Assembly: GCA_905201915.1 (NCBI GenBank)
Contig: CAJKQE010000097.1
Span: 1 to 8,128 of the forward strand
Direction of reading: 5' to 3'
DNA length: 8,128 bases
Origin: an uncultured Lachnospiraceae bacterium
GTDB lineage: Bacteria > Bacillota > Clostridia > Lachnospirales > Lachnospiraceae
The first letter of the stretch is position 1. Each line of letters begins with the position of its first letter. The notes under the pieces were generated by a model. The model did not search any database and had not been told where the DNA came from. It was given only the letters and a program-made list of their open reading frames with translations. The translations under genes and the position numbers were made by a program. Below are positions 1-6,495 of this stretch, in pieces.

Positions 1-137
1 GTACATTTCTGTTGCACTGTCCTTGGAGTCACCTCCACCAGACGTTATCTGGCATCCTGCCCTGTGAAGCCCGGACTTTCCTCACCTGACCCCTTTCGGT
101 TCTGTCAGCCGCGATTATTTATTCTACTTGTTACGCA
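1..137 (-). ncRNA. rnpB: RNase P RNA (5' part; runs off the left edge)
   Basis: This is the catalytic RNA of ribonuclease P, which removes 5' leaders from pre-tRNAs together with the RnpA protein. Read on the minus strand it contains the hallmark conserved block GAGGAAAGTCCGGGC (69-83), followed by a CACAGGGCAGGATGCC stretch. A P9-like hairpin CCAGA-TAACG-TCTGG (38-52) comes next, and then the conserved segment GACAGTGCAACAGAAA near the left edge. Upstream of the first block a CTGAC...GTCAG stem with an inner CC-GAAA-GG loop (86-108) fits the P3 helix. The 5' end is set only approximately at 137, from promoter spacing. About 137 nt are visible; bacterial RNase P RNAs are about 350-400 nt, so the 3' two-thirds, including the pairing partner of P1 and the 3' side of P4, lie outside. 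The pattern looks like the ancestral type A fold, but type cannot be settled from this part. Confidence 0.93.
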
Positions 138-143
138 CGGCAT

Positions 144-172
144 ATTTTATCATAGGAAAGCTAAAAATGCAA
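144..172 (-). promoter_or_regulatory. Sigma-A promoter of rnpB
   Basis: On the minus strand a -35 box TTGCAT (167-172; consensus TTGACA, 4 of 6) is followed by exactly 17 nt and a -10 box TAAAAT (144-149; 5 of 6). A TG dinucleotide one base upstream of the -10 box gives an extended -10. Initiation would fall near 137, shortly before the conserved RNase P sequence. The -35 box starts only 6 bp after the stop codon of the upstream kinase gene. rnpB therefore has its own promoter and need not depend on read-through. The sigma factor that would use it, RpoD, is encoded in this same window. This call rests on sequence match only. Confidence 0.65.
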
Positions 173-178
173 ACAATT

Positions 179-1846
179 TTACACATCAAAACAACCATTT
201 CCTACAAATTCTCTCAAAATAGAATTACTTGGAATGCTCTCACTGGGTACTCCCAGAAAATAATCTAAAAATTTCAACAGGCGTTTTGCTTCTGCATACT
301 CCGGTTCTTCCTTTGTAATAGAAAATAGTAATGGCTCTGCATAAAGTTTTAAAACTGCCAGTTCATAAATCAGAGCAGAATTAAACATTACATCTGCCGA
401 CTCCTGATATGGAAAAATATTTTCTTCTTCCCCACGTCTTACAGAATTCCACATTCCTATCGTCGCTTTTGCTGATGCTCCTCTGGTTCTGGCATCACGA
501 ACAATTCGACGTATTAGCCTTCCGTCTGTAGTAGGAATGCGATTATGCTCATCAATATTTAATTGCGTAAGAGCACTGATGTAGATTTTAAATTTACTTT
601 CGGACGGTAAACTACTGCTTAGTTTATCATTTAAGCAATGAATTCCTTCAATAACAAGTACATCTTCTTCACCCAGCTTCAGAAAATCCCCTTTATACTC
701 TCTCAAACCTGTTTTAAAATTAAAACGTGGAAGTTCTACTTCTTCGCCTCTTAACAGAGCGCTCATATCTTCATTAAATTGCTTCACATCAATGGCTTCC
801 AAACATTCAAAGTTATAATTTCCATTACTGTCTAAAGGTGTATCTTCTCTGTTTACAAAATAATTGTCAACGCCAATAGGATGCGGTTTCATCCCATGAG
901 CTGCCAACTGTATAGATAATCGATGTGAAAAAGTAGTTTTCCCTGAAGAAGAAGGTCCTGCAATCATAATAATTTTCCGATTTCCAGCCTGAACAATCTG
1001 TTCTGCAATCTGGGATATTTTTGCCTCCTGAAGCGCTTCTGCAATAAGAATAAGATTATTCGCACCTTCTTTTGTAATTCTTTCATTCAAATCTCCAACT
1101 GTATCTGCTTGAATTGTTTCACTCCACTGAGCTGATTCTTTCTGTACTTGAAAAATCTTTGGTCTGGGAGCAAAAGGCGGAACCTCATTTGGACTTTCTC
1201 TTTTGGGAAGCTGTAATACAAGTCCGTCATCATAAAGATATAAATCAAAATGTTTCAAGTATCCTGTGTGACTTGCCATAAATCCATAGAAATAATCCTC
1301 ATATTCCTCCAAACTATAAATATTCACTCTTGATACTCGTCGAAAATAAAATAGCTTTTCCTTATCATACATTTTGTGGTTATGGAATAATTCCATTGCT
1401 TCCTCTGTCCCTACACTTCTTTTTAAAATAGGAACCTGACGCTCTACCAATTCCAACATATATGCTTTTACTTTACTTAAAAATTCTTCATCAAGCACAA
1501 TATCACCATCAATGGTATAATAATAACCGCTGCTAACAGAATAATGCATTGTTACTTTCCGTATATTGTCATATCCCCCAACATAGTGCAGCGCCTTCAA
1601 CAATAATAGAGAAACACTTCTTCTATAGGTTTCATATCCTATTTGATCCTGTGTCGTGATAAATTCAATTGTACCCTCTTTTTTCAGCTTTTTATGAAGC
1701 TCACAAAGTTTGCAATCTTTCATAAGTAAAATAATGGGATACTCATACTTACTCTGGTATTCCTGCACAATTTTTTCATAAGTGGTTCCGTAAGGATATT
1801 CCTTTTGTTCTCCAAGGATGTTTACCTTTATCATTCTGTCATTCAT
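179..1846 (-). CDS. TGS-domain nucleoside (uridine) kinase-like protein
   Basis: This 555-aa protein has a C-terminal P-loop kinase of the phosphoribulokinase/uridine kinase family, fused to an N-terminal region like that of threonyl-tRNA synthetase. Residues about 5-65 look like a TGS domain. A middle part (about 70-220) carries an HNHKMYDKEKLF segment near 155-166, as in the synthetase editing-type domain. The Walker A motif GPSSSGKT is at about 297-304, VDNYF at about 326-330 (substrate/base region), and EGIHCLN at about 400-406 (Walker B-like strand end). The family is usually annotated as uridine kinase or nucleoside kinase, so phosphorylation of a nucleoside is expected in the cytoplasm; the true substrate is not known to me. 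The start at 1846 is chosen because AAAGGAG (1854-1860) sits 7 nt upstream. An in-frame ATG at 1909 has no ribosome-binding site. The gene follows a terminator, so it is probably transcribed separately, but I found no convincing promoter in the AT-rich 1847-1982 gap. Confidence 0.85.
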   Translation of the reverse strand: MNDRMIKVNILGEQKEYPYGTTYEKIVQEYQSKYEYPIILLMKDCKLCELHKKLKKEGTIEFITTQDQIGYETYRRSVSLLLLKALHYVGGYDNIRKVTMHYSVSSGYYYTIDGDIVLDEEFLSKVKAYMLELVERQVPILKRSVGTEEAMELFHNHKMYDKEKLFYFRRVSRVNIYSLEEYEDYFYGFMASHTGYLKHFDLYLYDDGLVLQLPKRESPNEVPPFAPRPKIFQVQKESAQWSETIQADTVGDLNERITKEGANNLILIAEALQEAKISQIAEQIVQAGNRKIIMIAGPSSSGKTTFSHRLSIQLAAHGMKPHPIGVDNYFVNREDTPLDSNGNYNFECLEAIDVKQFNEDMSALLRGEEVELPRFNFKTGLREYKGDFLKLGEEDVLVIEGIHCLNDKLSSSLPSESKFKIYISALTQLNIDEHNRIPTTDGRLIRRIVRDARTRGASAKATIGMWNSVRRGEEENIFPYQESADVMFNSALIYELAVLKLYAEPLLFSITKEEPEYAEAKRLLKFLDYFLGVPSESIPSNSILREFVGNGCFDV

Positions 1847-1982
1847 AACATTTCTCCTTTCACCACATCTCTTTGTTAAGCTTCCCCTCAATTTTTGATT
1901 TAGATACATATTATTTTACTACAACAGCCTCTATTTTTCTATCATTTTATATATTTTCCTTATATTTATTCCTATTATTCAG

Positions 1983-2040
1983 AAAAAGGGACAACTATAT
2001 ATGGAAATATCTTTGATATTCATTACATATAGTTATCCCT
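1983..2040 (-). terminator. Intrinsic terminator closing the dgt-dnaG-rpoD-trmK-nif3 run
   Basis: Read on the minus strand, AGGGATAACTATAT (2027-2040) pairs with ATATAGTTGTCCCT (1987-2000) over 14 bp. The stem is followed at once by a T-run (1983-1987, counting the last stem base). One position is G-U in the minus-strand RNA but would be an A-C mismatch in a plus-strand transcript, so the hairpin is better formed in the direction of the genes. A second small hairpin, AATATC-AAA-GATATT (2006-2020), is nested in the loop. The element begins 8 bp after the nif3-like stop codon. The base of the stem is GC-rich and its upper part AT-rich, so termination may be incomplete. Confidence 0.75.
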
Positions 2041-2048
2041 AAATAAAT

Positions 2049-2834
2049 TTACTCAATTATTTTACATGGATAAGAAATCTGCATCTTTTCTGTTTCCAAA
2101 TCCGGAAGCATTCTTTTTAATTCTTTTTCCATATAATCCATGAAAATATATTCTGTTCCATAATGTCCTGCATCTATGATGCAAATTCCCTGTGCCACTG
2201 CATCTATAGATGAGTGATAATCCATATCTCCTGTGACATAAGCCTGCACACCTTTTTTCAGCACCTGCTTCATCAGGCTTTTTCCTGAACCGGTGCATAC
2301 TGCAAGTTTTTCTATAATTTTATTTTCATCTCCATAAATTTGTACAAAAGGAAGATGAAGCTGTTCTTTTACGAATTTTCCACACTCTTTTAAAGTCATA
2401 GGAACGGACAGGTTTCCACATCGTCCTATTCCTTCCTTACGTGTATCTTCTTCGTAAGTGACATCTAATACTTCTCTGTGTGAAAGCTGCAGATAATCTG
2501 CACTGAGCTCTGCCATTCCCAACACATCAAAATTCGTATGCATAGCATAATAACATATCTTATGCTGTATCATCTTAATAATTCGTCTTCCGATAAAATC
2601 ATCAGCAGTAACTTTCTTCATTCCTGAAAAAATTAAAGGGTGGTGAGTAATAATCATATCTGCCCCACATTGAATGGCTGCATCTATAACTTCATCTGTA
2701 GCATCCAATGCCAGAAAAACTTTTTTTACTTCCCAGGAAACATCTCCCGCCAGAAAGCCGGAATTGTCCCAGCCCTCTGCAAAGGAAACCGGATACTTTT
2801 CTTCTATTTTTGCTATAATCTCTTTACACTTCAT
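2049..2834 (-). CDS. Nif3-like dinuclear metal-centre protein (YqfO/GTP cyclohydrolase 1 type 2 homolog)
   Basis: This 261-aa member of the Nif3/DUF34 family is of typical length for the short form without the inserted PII-like domain. Metal-ligand motifs are visible: ITHHP at about 62-66, HTNFD at about 99-103, and GHYGTE at about 223-228, which supplies the late His and Glu ligands. Homologues form hexameric rings with two metal ions per subunit. The family is often labelled GTP cyclohydrolase 1 type 2, but its physiological role remains poorly defined, so I assign only the fold and metal site. The ATG at 2834 overlaps the end of trmK by 11 bp, and an AGAGG lies about 12 nt upstream. A TTG in frame at 2843 is only 3 nt from that site and is less likely. 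The overlap implies translational coupling to trmK, and the gene is the last before the terminator. Confidence 0.88.
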   Translation of the reverse strand: MKCKEIIAKIEEKYPVSFAEGWDNSGFLAGDVSWEVKKVFLALDATDEVIDAAIQCGADMIITHHPLIFSGMKKVTADDFIGRRIIKMIQHKICYYAMHTNFDVLGMAELSADYLQLSHREVLDVTYEEDTRKEGIGRCGNLSVPMTLKECGKFVKEQLHLPFVQIYGDENKIIEKLAVCTGSGKSLMKQVLKKGVQAYVTGDMDYHSSIDAVAQGICIIDAGHYGTEYIFMDYMEKELKRMLPDLETEKMQISYPCKIIE

Positions 2835-3528
2835 AATATGCAAGGGCCTCTTTTCTATCTTTCCATTCCATTTCCAACTGGGAAATCCTCGTTTTTGCAG
2901 ATTCAGTCTGAGAATTTTTCAGTTTCTCCAAAAGTTCTTCTGCTTTTTCCTGTTCCCGGTCTAAAAATTCTTTTAAAACAGAGTTTCTGTTTTGCAAAAG
3001 CTTCTTCCCATAGAGATATTCCGCTTCTGTCTGTTCTTCCATTTTACCATGAACAACTCTCATAATCGGATAATATTTTCCATCTTCCAAAATCATTTCT
3101 TCATGGGTAATACAATATCCGTTTTCACCGAGAAATCTTCTAAAATGTCCAATTTCAGACTGAGGCTGTAAAACCAGCTCTGTTACTGTTTTCAGAACTT
3201 CCTCTCCTTCTGTGAGAATTTTTTCCATAAGAGGACCACCCATACCGGCAATTACAACACTCTGAACTTCATCTGGTTTTAAAGCGCCAACACCATCGGA
3301 CAAACGGGTATCTATGTAATTTTCCAGTCCCCACTCCTGAATGTGCTCCTTTGCCCGCATAAGGGGACCTTGATTTATATCCATAGCAATAGCTTTTTTT
3401 ATTTTCTTTTTCTGCAAAAGATAAATTGGAATATATCCGTGGTCGCAGCCTACATCTGCCAGTACCTTTCCCTCTTGTACAAAGAATGCTACACTTTGCA
3501 ATCTTCTGGAAATCTGTATTTCTTTCAT
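2824..3528 (-). CDS. trmK: tRNA (adenine(22)-N1)-methyltransferase TrmK
   Basis: This 234-aa class I S-adenosylmethionine methyltransferase matches the TrmK (YqfN) family, which makes m1A at position 22 of tRNAs. The SAM-binding motif I is DVGCDHGYIPIYL at about 25-37. MDIN (49-52) ends strand 2 with the acidic residue expected to bind the ribose. AGMGG (94-98), the characteristic motif-IV region of this family, is followed by QPQ (121-123). The C-terminal 60 residues are rich in Glu, Lys and Leu and look like the coiled-coil extension typical of the family. The ribosome-binding site decides the start: AAGGA (3537-3541), which overlaps the rpoD stop codon, is 8 nt from the ATG at 3528 but directly abuts the in-frame ATG at 3537, which cannot be used efficiently. 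The gap to rpoD is 11 bp, and the 3' end overlaps the nif3-like gene, as commonly seen for this pair in Bacillota. Confidence 0.92.
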   Translation of the reverse strand: MKEIQISRRLQSVAFFVQEGKVLADVGCDHGYIPIYLLQKKKIKKAIAMDINQGPLMRAKEHIQEWGLENYIDTRLSDGVGALKPDEVQSVVIAGMGGPLMEKILTEGEEVLKTVTELVLQPQSEIGHFRRFLGENGYCITHEEMILEDGKYYPIMRVVHGKMEEQTEAEYLYGKKLLQNRNSVLKEFLDREQEKAEELLEKLKNSQTESAKTRISQLEMEWKDRKEALAYYEV

Positions 3529-3539
3529 TACACCCATCC

Positions 3540-4664
3540 TTAATCCAGATAATCCTTCAGCTTACGGCTACGACTTGGATGACGAAGTTTTCTAAGTGCT
3601 TTTGCTTCAATCTGACGAATACGCTCTCTTGTTACATTAAATTCTTTTCCTACTTCTTCCAAAGTTCTGGCTCTTCCGTCATCTAAGCCAAAGCGAAGAC
3701 GAAGAACTTTCTGTTCTCTTTCTGTTAAAGTTCCTAAAACTTCTACCAGCTGTTCTTTTAACAAAGTAAACGCTGCTGCATCTGCCGGTACAGGAACATT
3801 ATCATCCTGAATAAAATCTCCTAAATGACTATCTTCTTCTTCACCGATTGGTGTTTCCAGAGATACCGGCTCCTGAGAAATTTTAAGAATTTCACGAACA
3901 CGGTCCACTGACATATCCATTTCTTCTGCAATTTCTTCCGGATGTGGTTCTCTACCCAGTTCCTGTAAAAGCTGACGGGATACACGAATAAGCTTGTTAA
4001 TTGTCTCTACCATGTGAACCGGAATACGAATGGTTCTCGCCTGATCTGCAATGGCTCTTGTAATTGCCTGACGAATCCACCATGTAGCATAAGTAGAAAA
4101 TTTATATCCTTTACGGTAATCAAATTTCTCAACGGCTTTAATCAAACCAAGATTACCTTCCTGAATTAAATCCAAAAACAGCATACCACGTCCAACATAA
4201 CGTTTTGCAATACTTACTACCAGACGAAGGTTTGCCTCTGCAAGACGTTTTTTTGCATTCTCGTCTCCTTCTTCCATGCGCTGAGCAAGTGTAATTTCTT
4301 CCTCTGCACTTAAAAGCGGAACTTTACCAATCTCTTTCAGATACATACGCACAGGGTCTTCAATGCTGACTCCCTCAGGAACAGAAAGATCGATATTTTC
4401 CATATCTACTTCATCTTCTTCGCTGAGATTTAAGTCATCATCATCGCTGATAATCAAATCATCCATATCATTATCCTGAATTCTCAGAATATCAATTCCA
4501 TTTGCTTCCAGAAAATCAAATACTTTATCCATCTGTTCCGGTTCCAAAGGAAAATCTTTAAAGAAATCACTAATTTCCTGATACTCTAATACATTTTTCT
4601 TCTTTTTTGCCAGCTCCATAAGCTCTCCGAGCTTCTCGCTGAATTTCGCCATGTTCATTTCCAT
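3540..4664 (-). CDS. rpoD: RNA polymerase housekeeping sigma factor RpoD (SigA)
   Basis: This is the primary sigma-70 factor, 374 aa, close to the 371 aa of B. subtilis SigA. Region 1.1 covers about 1-75, followed by an acidic stretch (ISDDDDLNLSEEDEVD, about 72-87). Region 1.2 begins at DPVRMYLKEIG (about 103-113). Region 2 includes NLRLVVSIAKRY, the core-binding FLDLIQEGNLGLIKAVEKFD and the -10-melting KGYKFSTYATWWIRQAI (about 145-200). Region 3 covers about 219-296. Region 4 has the helix-turn-helix TLEEVGKEFNVTRERIRQIE (about 334-353), which contacts the -35 box. The short region 1.1-to-1.2 spacer is typical of Gram-positive primary sigmas. The ATG at 4664 has AAGGA (4672-4676) 7 nt upstream. 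The 53-bp gap after dnaG is too short to rule out cotranscription. I saw no clear internal promoter in it. Confidence 0.97.
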   Translation of the reverse strand: MEMNMAKFSEKLGELMELAKKKKNVLEYQEISDFFKDFPLEPEQMDKVFDFLEANGIDILRIQDNDMDDLIISDDDDLNLSEEDEVDMENIDLSVPEGVSIEDPVRMYLKEIGKVPLLSAEEEITLAQRMEEGDENAKKRLAEANLRLVVSIAKRYVGRGMLFLDLIQEGNLGLIKAVEKFDYRKGYKFSTYATWWIRQAITRAIADQARTIRIPVHMVETINKLIRVSRQLLQELGREPHPEEIAEEMDMSVDRVREILKISQEPVSLETPIGEEEDSHLGDFIQDDNVPVPADAAAFTLLKEQLVEVLGTLTEREQKVLRLRFGLDDGRARTLEEVGKEFNVTRERIRQIEAKALRKLRHPSRSRKLKDYLD

Positions 4665-4717
4665 AAACTGTTCCTTCCTCTCAATTATTCTTCCTTATAA
4701 TCGTATATATCATTTCC

Positions 4718-6190
4718 TCAATCAAAAGAAATATGCAATGTTACTCTGCCTCTCTCTAAATCCTCCAGTCGCTTTCTGGCTTCTACAATTTTTTGCAGTC
4801 CCAAAAGGTCTGTTGGCGGCAAGTTTTTACTTTGCCAGGCAATGCTGTCTCTCTTTAATCTGCATACAGTTTCCAGCACTGCCTTTTTTGCTTCCTCCAA
4901 GCTTTCAAGATGAAGGGAAGCATGAAACAGAGAAGTAATTTCCTTTTGCTCCTCTGCATCAGAAAACTGATTTAACAATTTTGCAGGATTTACTTCACCC
5001 TCCTTATGTTGCTCAAAGACCATTTCAGCAACTTTATGATATAAAGGTGTGGTAAAATCTGCAGGTTCTATCAATCCATCGATGGTTTTAAACATGGAAG
5101 GATAAGAGGTAAGCCATGTCAACATCAGCTTTTGTGCTGTATGTCCTGCATCTTCCTTTAATTCTTTCTTCTTTGCGGAAATTTCAGTTCTGGGTTTCAC
5201 CGCAACACCGGTTCCCGACAAAGCCATGTTATTTACCATTCGTCTCAAATCTTCAAATTTTATCTGATATCTTGCAGAAATACTTTCAATATAATTATTT
5301 CTTTCCAGTTCTTCCGGGAATTCCAGAAGTCTTCTGGCTATTTCTCGGTAAAACCGAGTTTTACTCTCCGGATCAGACAAGTGATATTGTTTTTCTAATA
5401 CCTTAATTTCAAACAGAAAATAATTTTCTGCTTCCTCCAGACGTTTTTCAAAAGCTTCTTTACCTTCTGCCTTAATAAATTCATCTGGATCTTTATACGG
5501 TGCCAGATTAACTACTCTTGGAGAAATTCCGGCTGCTTTTAAAATAGGAATACCTCGAAGAGCTGCTTTTTGACCTGCTTCATCACTATCATAAGTTAGC
5601 AGCACTTCCTTTGTGTAACGGCTCATAAGACTTGCATGTCCAGATGTCAACGCTGTCCCCAGAGAGGCTACTGCATTGTGAAAACCAGCCTGATACATGG
5701 CAATCACATCCATATAACCCTCACAAATAATAAAATACGGCTTTCTTGATGTTCGGGCAATATTCAAACCATACAAATTTCGACTTTTATCAAAAATTTT
5801 GGTTTCGGGAGAATTCAAATATTTTGGTTTTGCATCTCCCATAACTCTGCCACCAAAGCCAATAACACGATTATTCACATCCATAATAGGAAACATAACA
5901 CGATTCCAAAACTTGTCCTGCATTCCTCTTCGCTCATCAATATTGAAAAGACCTGACTCTTTTAACAATTCGTCCAAATATTTATATAAAGCTCCTGAGT
6001 ATCTGGGAGAACATCCCAACCCAAATTTTTTAATCGTATCCTCAGAAAGCTGCCTTCCTTTCAGATAATCCAATGCCGGCTTTCCACTTTCCTGTCTTAG
6101 CTGATAGTAATAAAAAGAAGCTGCTTTTTTCTGTATTTCCAACAGCATAGACTTAAAATCGGAAGCTGCCTTTGCTTCTTTTGAATATTC
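4718..6190 (-). CDS. dnaG: DNA primase DnaG, catalytic and C-terminal part (second frame of a split gene)
   Basis: This frame carries about 490 codons of DnaG after the break near 6190-6199. Counting from its first ATG (6148), the RNA polymerase core with Toprim fold contains EGYMDV at about 143-148 (catalytic Glu) and DSDEAG at about 187-192 (metal-binding acidic pair). The conserved KYLNSPET and NLYGLNIA segments precede the Toprim domain. A helical C-terminal part beginning about residue 330 fits the DnaB-helicase-interacting domain. Primase makes the RNA primers for lagging-strand synthesis. The frame reads as primase-like sequence upstream of 6148 (EYSKEAKAASDF), so 6148 is not a natural start, and no ribosome-binding site precedes it. 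Joined to the N-terminal piece the protein would be about 587 aa, normal for bacterial DnaG (603 in B. subtilis). The gene ends 53 bp before rpoD. Confidence 0.9.
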   Translation of the reverse strand, partial: EYSKEAKAASDFKSMLLEIQKKAASFYYYQLRQESGKPALDYLKGRQLSEDTIKKFGLGCSPRYSGALYKYLDELLKESGLFNIDERRGMQDKFWNRVMFPIMDVNNRVIGFGGRVMGDAKPKYLNSPETKIFDKSRNLYGLNIARTSRKPYFIICEGYMDVIAMYQAGFHNAVASLGTALTSGHASLMSRYTKEVLLTYDSDEAGQKAALRGIPILKAAGISPRVVNLAPYKDPDEFIKAEGKEAFEKRLEEAENYFLFEIKVLEKQYHLSDPESKTRFYREIARRLLEFPEELERNNYIESISARYQIKFEDLRRMVNNMALSGTGVAVKPRTEISAKKKELKEDAGHTAQKLMLTWLTSYPSMFKTIDGLIEPADFTTPLYHKVAEMVFEQHKEGEVNPAKLLNQFSDAEEQKEITSLFHASLHLESLEEAKKAVLETVCRLKRDSIAWQSKNLPPTDLLGLQKIVEARKRLEDLERGRVTLHISFD

Positions 6191-6480
6191 AACTTCAGCT
6201 GTACACCTGCTCTGTCCGCTAAATACTTTAATGCCTCTACAAAGCTATAATTCTCATACTCCATAATAAAGGTAAAAACATTACCGCCTGCTCCGCAGCC
6301 AAAGCAATAATACATCTGCTTTCCCGGACTTACTGAAAAAGACGGAGATTTCTCATTATGAAAAGGACAAAGTCCAAAATAAGAACTTCCCTTTCTTTGC
6401 AATTTCACATAATCCGAAATCACGTCCACAATATCATTTTTCGAGCGGACTTCTTCAATCAAATCATCTGAATAATACAT
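6097..6480 (-). CDS. dnaG: DNA primase DnaG, N-terminal zinc-binding part (first frame of a split gene)
   Basis: The primase start lies here. ATG at 6480 is preceded by GAGG 7 nt upstream, just after the dgt stop codon (15-bp gap). Residues 1-95 are standard DnaG: DDLIEEVRSKNDIVDVIS at the N-terminus, then the CHC2 zinc ribbon with ligands C38, H41, C59 and C62 (CPFHNEKSPSF... and YCFGCGAGG), which helps choose template sites, then EALKYLADRAGVQL. After residue 95 the frame yields unrelated residues (including CCWKYRKK) and stops at 6097, giving a 127-aa product. The true continuation is in the next frame, from about 6190. Translated as is, this product would have the zinc domain but no polymerase domain. 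Confidence 0.88.
   Translation of the reverse strand: MYYSDDLIEEVRSKNDIVDVISDYVKLQRKGSSYFGLCPFHNEKSPSFSVSPGKQMYYCFGCGAGGNVFTFIMEYENYSFVEALKYLADRAGVQLKLNIQKKQRQLPILSLCCWKYRKKQLLFITIS
6124..6130 (-). other. A_AAA_AAG slippery heptamer within the dnaG frame overlap
   Basis: In the first dnaG frame the codons AGA AAA AAG place a canonical A AAA AAG heptamer in the correct phase for -1 ribosomal slippage. The -1 frame is the one that encodes the rest of primase. The same heptamer drives frameshifting in E. coli dnaX. I do not see a strong downstream stem-loop or a well-placed upstream Shine-Dalgarno-like stimulator. The match may simply reflect the Gln-Lys-Lys codons (CAG AAA AAA) of the normal primase frame. 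Function is therefore unproven. Confidence 0.35.
6190..6199 (-). other. Site of the apparent frameshift in dnaG (net one base missing)
   Basis: On the minus strand the first frame is primase-like up to GTA CAG CTG (V-Q-L, ending at 6196), and the second frame is primase-like from GAA TAT TCA (E-Y-S, starting at 6190). The five bases between, AAGTT, leave the reading one base short. Restoring one base, for example a G after CTG, reads V-Q-L-E-V-E-Y-S. Losing four bases that encoded a Pro-Glu-type linker would give the same shift. The second frame is open upstream only to a TAG at 6245-6247, so the break must lie between about 6244 and 6097. The residue pattern narrows it to this spot. No long homopolymer is present here, unlike most raw-read indels. 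Confidence 0.8.
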
Positions 6481-6495
6481 ACAACTTCCTCTTTT

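Noticed and set aside
1847..1909. N-terminal extension of the kinase from an ATG at 1909
   Set aside because: No ribosome-binding site precedes 1909, the 21 extra residues are Arg/Lys-rich and unlike a TGS start, and a strong AAAGGAG serves the ATG at 1846.
1847..1982. Promoter for the kinase gene in the AT-rich gap
   Set aside because: Several -10-like strings occur (for example TATAAA and TAAAAT), but none has an acceptable -35 box at 16-18 nt, so no site could be supported.
2640..3065. Plus-strand open frame of 141 codons opposite the nif3-like and trmK genes
   Set aside because: It is antisense to two well-supported genes, has Phe/Cys/Ser/Leu-rich composition typical of a reversed AT-rich coding strand, and matches no family I know.
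4680..4712. A 10-codon frame (MIYTIIRKNN) between dnaG and rpoD
   Set aside because: Its only Shine-Dalgarno-like bases, GAGG within the dnaG stop region, are 2 bases from the ATG. Nothing distinguishes it from chance.
4718..6148. Independent short primase starting at the ATG at 6148
   Set aside because: There is no ribosome-binding site, and primase-like sequence continues upstream in the same frame. The natural product is full-length DnaG.
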